From Akkermansiaceae bacterium (GTDB lineage: Bacteria; Verrucomicrobiota; Verrucomicrobiia; Verrucomicrobiales; Akkermansiaceae): a stretch of 64,000 nucleotides of DNA. The position numbers and the translations under genes were made by a program. The notes beneath the pieces are model-generated. The model saw only the letters and a program-made list of their open reading frames with translations, searched no databases and had not been told where the DNA came from. The stretch lies in the NCBI GenBank assembly GCA_025354565.1, contig JANXMQ010000233.1, positions 1 to 64,000 of the forward strand, written 5' to 3'. Positions 18,336 through 26,640 of the stretch are shown piece by piece; positions within the stretch are counted from its first letter, which is position 1, and the number at the start of each line of letters is the position of its first letter.

Positions 18336-18727
18336 AATACCGGGCTTAATCGAATTCGATCCATCGGGAAAAGTAGTTGGGTTTGAAACTCCGGCTACCC
18401 ACCTGTTGCCGCTGCCCGCCTGAGCGGGATAAAAAATGACCATTTAATTCCTCGCCAAAAGCCGGATATTCCGTCAGTCACTCTTTCGTCTTTCACGGGA
18501 AAGACGCAATATCGCCACCACTTTTACCAAACCAAACACAACTGCTTTTGCGACCAACAAAAGCTTCTGGGCCGAACTCAAAACATCCAATTTTAACGGC
18601 CTTTCGAAAAACACAAAGCTGTCGCGCCAAATCGGCGCGGCTTGTCGCGTCTTTTTCGGGGGCGCTTGGATGTGCCTGAGTTCGGGGCGCGGTCAAGTCC
18701 GCGCCCTTTGTTTCTAGGAGCCATTAT
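18336..18727 (+). ncRNA. Structured intergenic region, candidate ncRNA or long leader
   Basis: 392 bases without a gene. Three perfect stem-loops on the plus strand precede a terminator: 18488-18505 (7-bp stem, ACGG loop), 18544-18564 (7-bp stem GCTTTTG/CAAAAGC, 7-base loop), 18623-18639 (6-bp stem CGCGCC/GGCGCG, AAATC loop), then the terminator at 18685-18713. The spacers are A-rich. This ordered set suggests a transcribed structured RNA of about 230 bases, or a leader controlling the downstream operon by attenuation. It does not match tmRNA, RNase P RNA, SRP RNA or a riboswitch that I recognise. Confidence 0.45.
18685..18713 (+). terminator. Strong rho-independent terminator
   Basis: GGGCGCGG / CCGCGCCC, an 8-bp perfect GC stem with loop TCAAGT, followed by TTTGTTT. 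It ends only a few bases before the AGGAG ribosome-binding site (18716-18720) of the next gene, so transcription of that operon either starts nearly at the gene or reads through this terminator. Confidence 0.8.
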
Positions 18728-19597
18728 TTGAATCGCCAACGCGACTTCCTCACTACCATGAAACCGCTCCCACTCATTCTTTTAACCGCACTGGTCAGCA
18801 TTGCCTCCGTCCGATCCGAGGATGCAGAACCAGCCGCCGTCCCCGCTACCGCTCAAGTCATCGGCGAGGTGCAAGATGGCACGCCACCAGCCGCAGAGCC
18901 GCCGAAGCCCGGCTTCGTCGTTGCCCCGGAGGACATCATTTCCTCCGAAACCCACATTCAGGACGGGCGCAAAATCATCGTGCAGGAAATTTCCCCCATC
19001 GCCCTGCCCGCACCGACAGCCGATCAACCCGTCTTGGATCAAACCAGTCCTGCCGTCCAACAGCGCCTCGCTGGATTGCACGACGCGCCACGCGTGGAGC
19101 AAGTCTTCATCGGAGCCACGGTTTTCCGATCCAAGGACTCCCCGCCGCGCACCAATGCCACCTATCGGCCCAGCGGCGGCGGCAATCCCGTCACCTTCTG
19201 GTCGTCCGCCGATTTCTCACTCCTAACAGGCTTCTCATCCTACCTCGGCTCCGATGGCAAAACTCGCAACCTCAGCATGATGTGGAGTTCACGCGACCTC
19301 GACCGTGCAAACCCATTCCCCGCCCAAAACCCCGCCCCACAAATCCCCGCCTTCCCCGAAGGTAACGCCACTTTTGCCATCACTTCGGAAAATCCCACCC
19401 CGGAAGCCCTCGCCGCCATCCAGTCCATCCACGACGTTTACAACAACGAATTCGAGCGACTCAAAGCCGCTTATGATAGCCGCGAACAAGCCCGCCTCCA
19501 ACAAGCCGCCGTGCTAAAAGCCCATCCACCCAAACCCAAAGATATAACTTTAAATTTCTGGACCACTCCAACCGCGACGGGAGGAAACGGACAATGA
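18728..19597 (+). CDS. Secreted hypothetical protein, first gene of an accessory operon
   Basis: No family recognised. A signal peptide (MKPLPLILLTALVSIASVRS) is followed by a Pro/Ala-rich region and a mixed domain. AGGAG at 18716-18720 is well placed for a TTG start at 18728; ATG 18758 is the alternative and begins exactly at the signal peptide. The C-terminal third is helical and charged (about residues 235-275, coiled-coil-like, with EFERLKAAYDSREQARLQQ). It overlaps the next gene by ATGA, so translation is coupled. Function unknown; export and operon position suggest it partners the calcium-repeat protein that follows. Confidence 0.7.
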   Translation: MNRQRDFLTTMKPLPLILLTALVSIASVRSEDAEPAAVPATAQVIGEVQDGTPPAAEPPKPGFVVAPEDIISSETHIQDGRKIIVQEISPIALPAPTADQPVLDQTSPAVQQRLAGLHDAPRVEQVFIGATVFRSKDSPPRTNATYRPSGGGNPVTFWSSADFSLLTGFSSYLGSDGKTRNLSMMWSSRDLDRANPFPAQNPAPQIPAFPEGNATFAITSENPTPEALAAIQSIHDVYNNEFERLKAAYDSREQARLQQAAVLKAHPPKPKDITLNFWTTPTATGGNGQ

Positions 19598-21663
19598 AGC
19601 TCTTCAAAACCCGTAGCTGGAGCATCCTTCTCCAGACCGTTGCCGGAGCGTCCCGCTCCCTGCTTTTCTGGCTGGTTTCTTGCTTCTGGATTCTGGCTTC
19701 TCTCCAAGCCCCCGCCATCATCGATACCAACAACAACGGCATCAGCGACATTTGGGAAAGACAATACAACAACGGCGAACTCTTCCCAAACAACTTCAAT
19801 TTTCTAGCCGATCCCGACGGCGACGGCTGGGACAACCTCCATGAGGCCATCGCTGGCACCGACCCATTCAATGGCAATCCACCCACCGGCATACTCCGCC
19901 CGCAAGCCGAACGCATTTCCGCCGTCTATCTTAACTCACAAAACGGCAATCCTCCCACTTTGGTTAGCCCAGAGGCAGAAACCATCACTTGGACGTCAAT
20001 TACAGGCAAACAATACACCTTACAGTTTTCCGCCGACCTCATGACTAACTGGTTGCCCGTCGGCGATCCTCTAATCGGCACCGGCGAAACCATGAGCCGC
20101 ACCATGCAGCTCACCCAATTGGACGGCAGCATTCCCCCTAAGCTGTTCTGGCGCATCGCCGTGAGTGATCTCGATTCCGACGGCGACGGACTGAGTGATT
20201 ACGAAGAAGGAATCTTAGGCACAAATCCATATGCCGTCGATACAGACGGTGACGGAATATGGGATGGCGAGGAAGTGAAGGCGGGTATGAATCCCTTGGT
20301 TTGGGGTGTGTCAATCATGGTAGGCACTTCTGGCGACCTCCCCGGCGCAACTTCTACGGCCCAGCAATTTGTGGTGGTTGGTGATGAAGAAGAGGATGTG
20401 CCTCATCACGAACATAAGCAATTCACTGTTCCTGCCAGTGAAACCGGAAGCCTGTTTCTTTTGGCAATTCACAGCGAAGAATTCCCCAATTACACGCGTA
20501 ACTTAGCTGAAAATCCATACGATGACACCGTTGAATGGAGTGTAACTCCGTCAACAGGGGCTAGCCAAAGTGGCTCAACCGCTGTGAACGATGTTCACAA
20601 CGATTGGATCACAGATTTGGCAAATGGCGAATCGCTGTTTGGCTACTCTCCAGTTCATTACCTAGTCAAAAAGTTTATCTCTCCAAACCCCTCGCCTGTC
20701 ACAATTGATGTTGATGTCACCATCACTAATATTTCTGACGGCGTACTGCCAACAAGCACGATAGCCGCCGTAGTTCCGATCTCGTTCAAAACATACTCGG
20801 ACTCTATAGGCGGAACAAGAATGGCGCATAAGAAAAATTTGCCGTACTTACCTAGTTATACTGCATATTATAGTAATGATTGGAAAAAATGCGTCTCCAT
20901 AATAGCAGATGTGTCTCATAAATTTAATATGATTGATTTTCTCGTCGATCAAGATGATACTGCGACAAGAAAAATTCTTGAGAAAGAAGTAAAATGGTCG
21001 GTTGATGGGACAGATCAAACTTCTCACGATCTGGATTATGGGGGGATTCCCTTAGCGGATAAAAATATACATAGGTTTGTACACGCAAAAATAGCAGCAA
21101 CCAACGACAATTCGGACGGCATCATTTTTACGATGATACCGCAGTCGACGGCGGACAATTTCTTATCTTGGTATACGTCCAACTTCGCAACAACCATTCT
21201 TTGGCTACCCGCTCTTCCCAATGTTTACAATAAACTTGGTGCCGGCAATAGTGACCCCGAGCCTTCTTCTATCGACTATTGGGAACCGCCGCATCTCATT
21301 GACTCATTTTATCACCCTGGAAGTGCATTTGAAATGCGGTCGCACGCGGTCGCCAGCACTGGTAGTGGCCATCAAGCTTGCTATGATGCTTCTGGCAATT
21401 TGATTACTACTGGTGTGGGTGCTGGTTCGGCAGACTTTGCATCACCAACAAATTTAACCAATGTTCCAGCCCATATAGGGACGGATGTGATTCCTTTCAT
21501 ATGGGCGTTGCAACTCGACGGCAACCCATGCCAAGGAAATTCGACTTTCTCTAATCTTGATAACCCAATGCTTTATCAAGGTGCAGTTTTGAGTGCTTAC
21601 ATGATTGTTAGACCAGCAGTTGCTAACTATAAACCACAGCTCGCCCCTGGTGCTACCCCATGA
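19594..21663 (+). CDS. Secreted protein with thrombospondin type 3 / calcium-binding repeats
   Basis: 689 residues. An N-terminal hydrophobic signal (about 21-40) is preceded by codons lying in a dispersed repeat. Two Asp-rich calcium-loop clusters follow: DTNNNGISDIWE with DPDGDGWDNLHE (about 46-90), and DSDGDGLSDYEE with DTDGDGIWDGEE (about 192-230), both typed by the D-x-D-x-D-G pattern. The C-terminal 450 residues match nothing I know and are coded in distinctly AT-rich DNA, as is the next gene. The start overlaps the previous stop (ATGA), and the stop overlaps the next start. The shape suggests a surface protein with a variable C-terminal domain. Confidence 0.75.
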   Translation: MKLFKTRSWSILLQTVAGASRSLLFWLVSCFWILASLQAPAIIDTNNNGISDIWERQYNNGELFPNNFNFLADPDGDGWDNLHEAIAGTDPFNGNPPTGILRPQAERISAVYLNSQNGNPPTLVSPEAETITWTSITGKQYTLQFSADLMTNWLPVGDPLIGTGETMSRTMQLTQLDGSIPPKLFWRIAVSDLDSDGDGLSDYEEGILGTNPYAVDTDGDGIWDGEEVKAGMNPLVWGVSIMVGTSGDLPGATSTAQQFVVVGDEEEDVPHHEHKQFTVPASETGSLFLLAIHSEEFPNYTRNLAENPYDDTVEWSVTPSTGASQSGSTAVNDVHNDWITDLANGESLFGYSPVHYLVKKFISPNPSPVTIDVDVTITNISDGVLPTSTIAAVVPISFKTYSDSIGGTRMAHKKNLPYLPSYTAYYSNDWKKCVSIIADVSHKFNMIDFLVDQDDTATRKILEKEVKWSVDGTDQTSHDLDYGGIPLADKNIHRFVHAKIAATNDNSDGIIFTMIPQSTADNFLSWYTSNFATTILWLPALPNVYNKLGAGNSDPEPSSIDYWEPPHLIDSFYHPGSAFEMRSHAVASTGSGHQACYDASGNLITTGVGAGSADFASPTNLTNVPAHIGTDVIPFIWALQLDGNPCQGNSTFSNLDNPMLYQGAVLSAYMIVRPAVANYKPQLAPGATP
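19617..19657 (+). repeat. Dispersed repeat copy inside coding sequence
   Basis: CTCCAGACCGTTGCCGGAGC and neighbouring bases match the arms at 1266-1370 over about 41 bp. The copy lies in frame within codons 8-22 of the calcium-repeat protein gene, just before its signal peptide (encoding S-I-L-L-Q-T-V-A-G-A-S). The same reading frame of the repeat at 1266 also encodes ILLQTVAGAS, so the element happens to be open in that frame. Confidence 0.75.
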
Positions 21664-22526
21664 AACGTCTAATTGTAGTTATTTTAATTATCTTAATTTG
21701 CATTGGCGCGTGGTTGCTTATTCGTGGCAAGGCAGCACCAGCAGGCGATGCAAGCCCTGAAGTTAGATTTGATAAAGGATCCGCCTCCGAAACTCATGGA
21801 GTCGAAAGCACCAAAGCTGTGAACCTTTCTAATGAACTCTTAGCTGTAGGGCATCCAGCAGTGCTGAAAGCCGGTGGTTCAGAATTCGGGTTGGCATTCC
21901 AAAATGCTGCAATCTCTGATGAGTTGAAAAACTTTATCAGCCATGACCTTCAAAATACGTATGGCCACTTGAATTCGTTTGTATTGGGTAAGCCAACTCA
22001 AATAAATCAAAAAATCATCGTAGCTGGTATTGAAATGCCCGTTGTCGGCAGCGTAAATTTTGACGGTAAAGGACGCTACGGCGCAGACGCGCAAACTGAA
22101 TTCGGTTTGATGGTAAATATCGATGGCTCAAAGTGCCTCGTCGTATCACAGCGCTTGGAGGATGCTTATTATGCCTCCTACAAATTCGTGATCGATAATC
22201 AGCCAGTATTTAACAAGTTGGGTGAGTTCATTGAAAAGTTGAATACTATTCGTGCATCGCCTCCGGCAAGTATTGCTGATGTGGTGTATGCCCCCGACCA
22301 AGCGGGTAAGAAACAATTGGCGAGAACTAATCTGGATGAACTGGTTAAAGTTTTTGGCGGAAAGCACTACCGCATGGGCAGCGTCCTTAGTATGGCCACC
22401 AACGACAAGCAACCCGGGGTATTTTTGTTTCCACTTTATATTGTAGAGCCTGACGGCATCAGTCTCGGTACTCCGGTGGGCTACCACGAGGGTGAATGGA
22501 AACTTCAATTGCTGGGTGGTGAATGA
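21660..22526 (+). CDS. Membrane-anchored hypothetical protein, AT-rich
   Basis: 288 residues; no family recognised. An N-terminal transmembrane anchor (MKRLIVVILIILICIGAWLL) is followed by an extracytoplasmic domain of mixed secondary structure. The gene begins with an ATGA overlap with the calcium-repeat gene, so it is the third member of the operon. Codon use is AT-rich (for example AAA, ATT, AAT, GAT throughout), in contrast to the rest of the window, which suggests recent acquisition together with the 3' part of its neighbour. A partner or protective role for the upstream secreted protein is conceivable but unsupported. Confidence 0.7.
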   Translation: MKRLIVVILIILICIGAWLLIRGKAAPAGDASPEVRFDKGSASETHGVESTKAVNLSNELLAVGHPAVLKAGGSEFGLAFQNAAISDELKNFISHDLQNTYGHLNSFVLGKPTQINQKIIVAGIEMPVVGSVNFDGKGRYGADAQTEFGLMVNIDGSKCLVVSQRLEDAYYASYKFVIDNQPVFNKLGEFIEKLNTIRASPPASIADVVYAPDQAGKKQLARTNLDELVKVFGGKHYRMGSVLSMATNDKQPGVFLFPLYIVEPDGISLGTPVGYHEGEWKLQLLGGE

Positions 22527-22847
22527 GCAAGCTGAAATTTTCATGACAGGGGGAGATGCCTTCTGTCATGGGAAACCGCTTATCCATGCCTGCAAGGTAT
22601 GGGAAGCCTGCGAGATGTGATTTGAAGGTGGCTCAATGGCCTTAGTCCTGTAATTTCACTAATGACGAACTCCCGTTAATTTCACTGTGTGACCACCGGG
22701 GGCTGGATGAGAGAGGGCAGAAAAGAGCGGCCCCACTGCGGGGCAATGAGTGTAGGCGGGTTCGTAACTCTTTGGTTTTCTGATGATAATCTGAGATCGG
22801 CAATGGCGGGACGGGGGAGTGTGGAGACTGCTCTTCACTTCTGGGAG
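22527..22847. other. Intergenic segment between the AT-rich operon and array 1
   Basis: 320 bases with no supported gene. It holds an inverted repeat (CATGACAG / CTGTCATG, about 22541-22570, 13-base loop) just after the operon stop, likely its terminator, and two near copies of TAATTTCACT (about 22651 and 22676). GC content rises back to the window's normal level across this segment. Confidence 0.6.
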
Positions 22848-23168
22848 CTTGCTCGGGTTGGCCGGGAAGCATCTCGGGAGGCTTACAATGGGTGCTAGGG
22901 TTAGCCGGAAAGAGTTTCGGGGGGCTTACAATGTGTGCTCGGATCGTCCGGGATGGTGCTCGGGTTGGCCGGAAGGCATCTCGGGTGGCTTACAATGGGC
23001 GCTCGGGTTTACCGGGAGGAATCTCGGGGGGCTTCCAATGGGTGCTCGGATTGGCCGGGAAGATGCTCGGGGGCTTGCAATGGATGCTAGGATTTTCCGG
23101 GAAGCGGCTGGGAGGCTTACAATGCCGTCTCCGAGAACCCGGAAAGATGCGGGAGCCACCCGGATAAA
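22848..23168 (+). repeat. Degenerate tandem array 1 (21-bp unit, about 42-bp super-period)
   Basis: Two alternating half-units repeat. One is like GCTTACAATGGGTGCTCGGG and the other like TTGGCCGGGAAGCATCTCGG. The GCTTACAATG-type marker starts at 22881, 22924, 22988, 23031, 23073 and 23115, giving steps of 43, 64, 43, 42 and 42 bases; the 64 equals one super-unit plus one extra 21-bp half-unit. The CCGGGA...TCTCGG half-unit can form a 6-bp hairpin with a G-T wobble. The array ends at CCCGGATAAA (23159-23168), followed by CTAGAG at 23184-23189. Twenty-one bases equals two turns of B-DNA, and also seven codons, so all frames stay largely open; that explains the long spurious frames. It lies directly before an orphan helical gene, as does array 2. 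Confidence 0.85.
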
Positions 23169-23242
23169 TTTGCTTGGCATCCGCTAGAGTAACAGCTTGG
23201 ATCATCGGCACCCTGACACAGGTGCAAGACAATACGACGACG

Positions 23243-23875
23243 ATGTTTGAAACCACGAACGAAGTACTGGACGAACATGAAACCTTGTTGCAAAACATCC
23301 CCGCCTTCGTGGATGCAGTTACCCGGGCAAAGACGGGGACGGCGGCAATCCGTGAGAAGACTGGCGAGCAAGTCCCCACGGGGGACGCTGCGGAAAAAGC
23401 GGCGGTTAAGCAGGAACTCGAAGTCGCGATGCTGCATGTGGCCGATCAACTCTCCGCCTTGTCGGCGAAAACTCAGGATCACTTGCTAGGCGCGAAGGTG
23501 GAGATCAGTAAATCCGCTGCGGACCGACTGGGGGACAGCGAGATAGTGGTTTTTGCAAAAGGTGTGGCAGGGGCGGCGGCTGACAATGCGGTGGTATTGG
23601 ACGCGGATTACAAGATCACGACGGCGGATCTAACGGCGTTGAACGATGCGATCACAAAATTCGAAGGCATGAAAACCAGTCCGCGCGATGCGAATGTGAA
23701 GCGCCGTGTAGCCACGATGAGCTTGGCGGAAGCGATCACTTTCGAGCGGGGGATTTACCGGAACGAGTTGGATAAGATGATGACGCGCTTCAAAACAACG
23801 GAGCCGGAGTTTTACAAGGCCTACTTCGCCGCACGGGTGATCGTGGACCGCGCCGCGACTCATGCGAAGCCGTAG
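23243..23875 (+). CDS. Orphan helix-rich protein downstream of array 1
   Basis: 210 residues from ATG 23243 (MFETTNEVLDEHE). A TTG at 23174 would give 233 residues but overlaps the conserved array boundary, so I prefer the ATG. No signal peptide or membrane segment; almost entirely alpha-helical with heptad-like spacing. Notable segments are VKQELEVAMLHVADQLSAL (about 70-90), ITTADLTALNDAITKFEGMKTSPRD (about 130-155) and a C-terminal FYKAYFAARVIVDRA. No known domain is recognised and no catalytic motif is evident. The 3' end converges on the MMPL exporter gene 45 bases away. Its pairing with a 21-bp-period array is repeated at 62-63 kb. Confidence 0.7.
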   Translation: MFETTNEVLDEHETLLQNIPAFVDAVTRAKTGTAAIREKTGEQVPTGDAAEKAAVKQELEVAMLHVADQLSALSAKTQDHLLGAKVEISKSAADRLGDSEIVVFAKGVAGAAADNAVVLDADYKITTADLTALNDAITKFEGMKTSPRDANVKRRVATMSLAEAITFERGIYRNELDKMMTRFKTTEPEFYKAYFAARVIVDRAATHAKP

Positions 23876-23920
23876 GTTGCGGTCACGCCGCCGGTGCCGT
23901 GATCGCTAATTTCGCGGATT

Positions 23921-26317
23921 TCACTCGACCTCCCGCGTCCGCCAGCCTGGCAGCAGGAAGAGGGAAATTGCCATACTTAGGATGATGCCGATGACGGAGA
24001 CGATGCCCAAACTCACCAAGGCATCGCTGGATGAAAACACCAACGAGCCGAAGCCGATGACATTGGACACGCCGCAGAAAAGTAGGGCCTTGCCGGTGCC
24101 TTGCCAGAGTTCCTGATAGTCGCCATGGGTGCGGCGGAGGCTGAGGGTGACGTGGATGGCGTAGTCGATCCCGGTGCCTAACAGTAGCGGGGTGGCCATG
24201 AGATTGACGAAGTTCCATGTCAGCCCGGTCAGACTCATGATGGCCAGCAGCAGCAGCGTGCAGATAACCATGGCAAACAAGGCCAAGGCGACATCGCTGA
24301 GGCGGCGGAAAATGACGAGCATCATTCCGACGAGCAGGATGAACATGGGGACTAACATGCGGGTCATGTCTTTGCTGACGAGGCTCGCGATGGCGGGTTT
24401 GAACAAGGCCCAACCGCTCAGCCAGATGCCATCGCCGGTGATGGCGCGGAGGGTCTCGTAGTCTTTCCCAGCGGGGTCGATGCCGGGGGCGGGCTCGATG
24501 TTTCCTAGCAGGTAGCCGCCGCCGTTTTCCTTGCGGGATAGAAACAACCGCATCACCTCGCGGGCGGATTCGGATTTCGGGAAAGCAAGACCGCTGTCGG
24601 CGGCTTGCCTGACCATGGCATCCAGCACGGACTTGCCGAGGGCCAGCCCTTCCGGCGTGAAGCCAGCGACATCAGCCTCATGAAGCAAGCGCTCGCGGTC
24701 CTTGGCGAGCGTGGCTAACAGCGGGCGGTTGGTGGCTTGGTGGGCGGTATCCGGCCACCAACCTGCGGCGAGCTTGCCCTGGGTGATGATGCCGGATGTT
24801 TCCATGTTAGAAACCCGCCGGTGAGCCTCGGAGATGCGCTTGAGCATTTCCGCATCGCTGTCCGCCTCCACCACGAGGCCGAGGGATGTGCCGCTCCAGT
24901 TAGGGAAATCCTGTTGGATGCGCTCGAAGGAATCCATCGCATTGCTGTGGCGCGGGCGCATGATCTTCGAGTCGAACTCGGCACCGGGCATGCCATGGAT
25001 GAGCAGAACGGCGATGGCTGCCAGGGTCAGCGCGCCGGTGATGAGCCAGGCCAATTTGTGACGTGGGAGAAATTTTCCGGTCCCGGTGGCAGGTGCGCGA
25101 GCCACGCCGAACTTCGCGACGAAGGGCAGATAGATCACCAGCATCAGCACGCCCGCCGCCGCCAGGCCGATCGCGACGATGGTGCCCAACTGCGCCATGC
25201 CGGGCAGTCCACCGAGGTTGAGCGCCATGAACACCACGGTCGTCGTGATCGCCCCGCACAGCACGGGCGGGCCGGAGGATTTCCGCAACTCGTGCTTGTC
25301 GTGGCCGGCGAGTTTCGCTTCCTGACAAATCACCAACCCGTAATCGACGGCCAGGCCGATGAGGATTTCGATGGAACTCAGGGCCATGATACTCAGCTCG
25401 CCATACAGCCAACCGGCGATGCCCATGGCCACCGCGAAGACGAGAATGAGCACTCCCACCAGCCCTAACAGCAGGCTAAACCGCCGCTGCATCCACCAGA
25501 AGAGAATCCCGATCAGGCAAAGTGTTAGAGCGATGGAGCCGCTCAAATCATATTCCATGGCCATGCCGATTTCCGAGGAAAACGCGGGTTCGCCAGTCAG
25601 TCTGACGGACATGCCCTTGCCATCGCCGGTCTGCCAAGTGGCGATGGAGGCGCGGATTTTTTGCAACCACGCATCGGCGGCGCGGTAGCCTTTGACCTCG
25701 CCCGGTGCCTCCGCGAAGAGGAGGTGCGAACGACCGTCGGGACTCTCAAAGGCTTCGCCGCCTTGCTCGGAGGAAGTGAGCTGAGTGACAGCGGGATGGT
25801 CGAGAAAACCGAATGGATCGTGGGCCAGCATCACCATCGACAGGCCCTCCATCGCCGTGCCGATTTTTTCTAACGACGCCTTCACGGTGGCCTCGGAATT
25901 TGCCGGTGCGAGACGCGCCGCAAGCGCGTGGGTGGCGGCGGGATCGCCATTCAGCCAGAGATAGGCGAGCAGCTCGGCGATGCCTTCCGGTTCGTCATTC
26001 CAGCGCGGTTTCCAGCGTGCGCGTTTCACCACGCCATCGGCCTCCAGGTGTTTTGCCAGCGACTCTGCGGCGGCTGGCATGGCCCCCTCGTTCGCTTCAC
26101 CGCCTTCGATGAGCATAATGAGTTCGTTATCGCGGGAAAATGCCTGATGGAACGCCTTCAGCCCCTTCACCTCCGGCAGGTCCGCAGGCATCATCGAGAG
26201 GATGTCTGTGTCGAAGCGCAGCCGCAGTAAGCCGCAGGCCGCCGCCAGAATGGAGACGCCAAGGATCAAAGGAACGGCCCAACGGCGCAACATGCGGGGA
26301 ATCAATCGGTAATCCAC
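23921..26317 (-). CDS. MMPL/RND-family exporter
   Basis: 798 residues in two repeated halves. Each half has one N-terminal transmembrane helix, a large extracytoplasmic domain (about 35-265 and 440-640) and a cluster of five membrane helices (about 270-410 and 650-795). The helix with GLAVDYGLVI and its counterpart LLGTGIDYAIHVTLSL carry the buried aspartates used for proton transfer in RND proteins. The pattern is that of the MMPL group that exports lipids or hopanoid-like compounds. It stands alone; the substrate cannot be inferred. Confidence 0.9.
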   Translation of the reverse strand: MDYRLIPRMLRRWAVPLILGVSILAAACGLLRLRFDTDILSMMPADLPEVKGLKAFHQAFSRDNELIMLIEGGEANEGAMPAAAESLAKHLEADGVVKRARWKPRWNDEPEGIAELLAYLWLNGDPAATHALAARLAPANSEATVKASLEKIGTAMEGLSMVMLAHDPFGFLDHPAVTQLTSSEQGGEAFESPDGRSHLLFAEAPGEVKGYRAADAWLQKIRASIATWQTGDGKGMSVRLTGEPAFSSEIGMAMEYDLSGSIALTLCLIGILFWWMQRRFSLLLGLVGVLILVFAVAMGIAGWLYGELSIMALSSIEILIGLAVDYGLVICQEAKLAGHDKHELRKSSGPPVLCGAITTTVVFMALNLGGLPGMAQLGTIVAIGLAAAGVLMLVIYLPFVAKFGVARAPATGTGKFLPRHKLAWLITGALTLAAIAVLLIHGMPGAEFDSKIMRPRHSNAMDSFERIQQDFPNWSGTSLGLVVEADSDAEMLKRISEAHRRVSNMETSGIITQGKLAAGWWPDTAHQATNRPLLATLAKDRERLLHEADVAGFTPEGLALGKSVLDAMVRQAADSGLAFPKSESAREVMRLFLSRKENGGGYLLGNIEPAPGIDPAGKDYETLRAITGDGIWLSGWALFKPAIASLVSKDMTRMLVPMFILLVGMMLVIFRRLSDVALALFAMVICTLLLLAIMSLTGLTWNFVNLMATPLLLGTGIDYAIHVTLSLRRTHGDYQELWQGTGKALLFCGVSNVIGFGSLVFSSSDALVSLGIVSVIGIILSMAISLFLLPGWRTREVE

Positions 26318-26640
26318 GGCGGGGGCAAGCCGCTAAGCGGATTTTGAGATGCGGAAGAAGAAATTCGGCCTAGATGGGTGCGCTACATGCCTATCACATT
26401 TCCCTGTAGATTGGCCCTCACTGAGATGTCATCAGCGAATGATGATTCGGAAAATATGCTACGTTGCCACAAGAGGTAAGGCATTAATTCTCATTTGTGA
26501 CCGCTGTCGGTGCTGGATCGATCTGAAAGTCACTGAGGATTAACGGATGAGTTGCTCTTGCAATTTTCGGCTACAGATCGCCCAACACTTTCTCAAGAGT
26601 ATTGCCCCGCTCTCACTCCGGTGCCAATCTCCCGCCGTTC
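26318..26640. other. Intergenic stretch before the helicase gene
   Basis: 323 bases. Apart from the small cysteine-rich frame listed separately (26349-26543), nothing else is seen. The last 90 bases lead into the helicase gene and contain no clear promoter or hairpin. Confidence 0.5.
26349..26543 (+). CDS. Possible small cysteine-rich protein
   Basis: 64 residues with two CxxC-type pairs, CATC near residue 11 and CDRC (CDRCRCW) near residue 50, plus an intervening RCHQ, a spacing compatible with a small zinc ribbon. It begins with basic MRKKK and lies between the divergent exporter and helicase genes. No family recognised, and no strong ribosome-binding site. It may be a real small gene, or an open frame by chance. 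Confidence 0.35.
   Translation: MRKKKFGLDGCATCLSHFPVDWPSLRCHQRMMIRKICYVATRGKALILICDRCRCWIDLKVTED

Noticed and set aside
20300..22526. Prophage or insertion sequence as the source of the AT-rich stretch
   Set aside because: No transposase, integrase, phage protein or terminal inverted repeats are visible; only the composition is foreign-looking.
22819..23187. Long open frames through array 1 on both strands (Gly/Arg-rich or Pro-rich translations)
   Set aside because: A 21-bp period is a multiple of three, so any frame without a stop in one unit stays open. The translations are low complexity, differ between frames with equal openness, and lack ribosome-binding sites.
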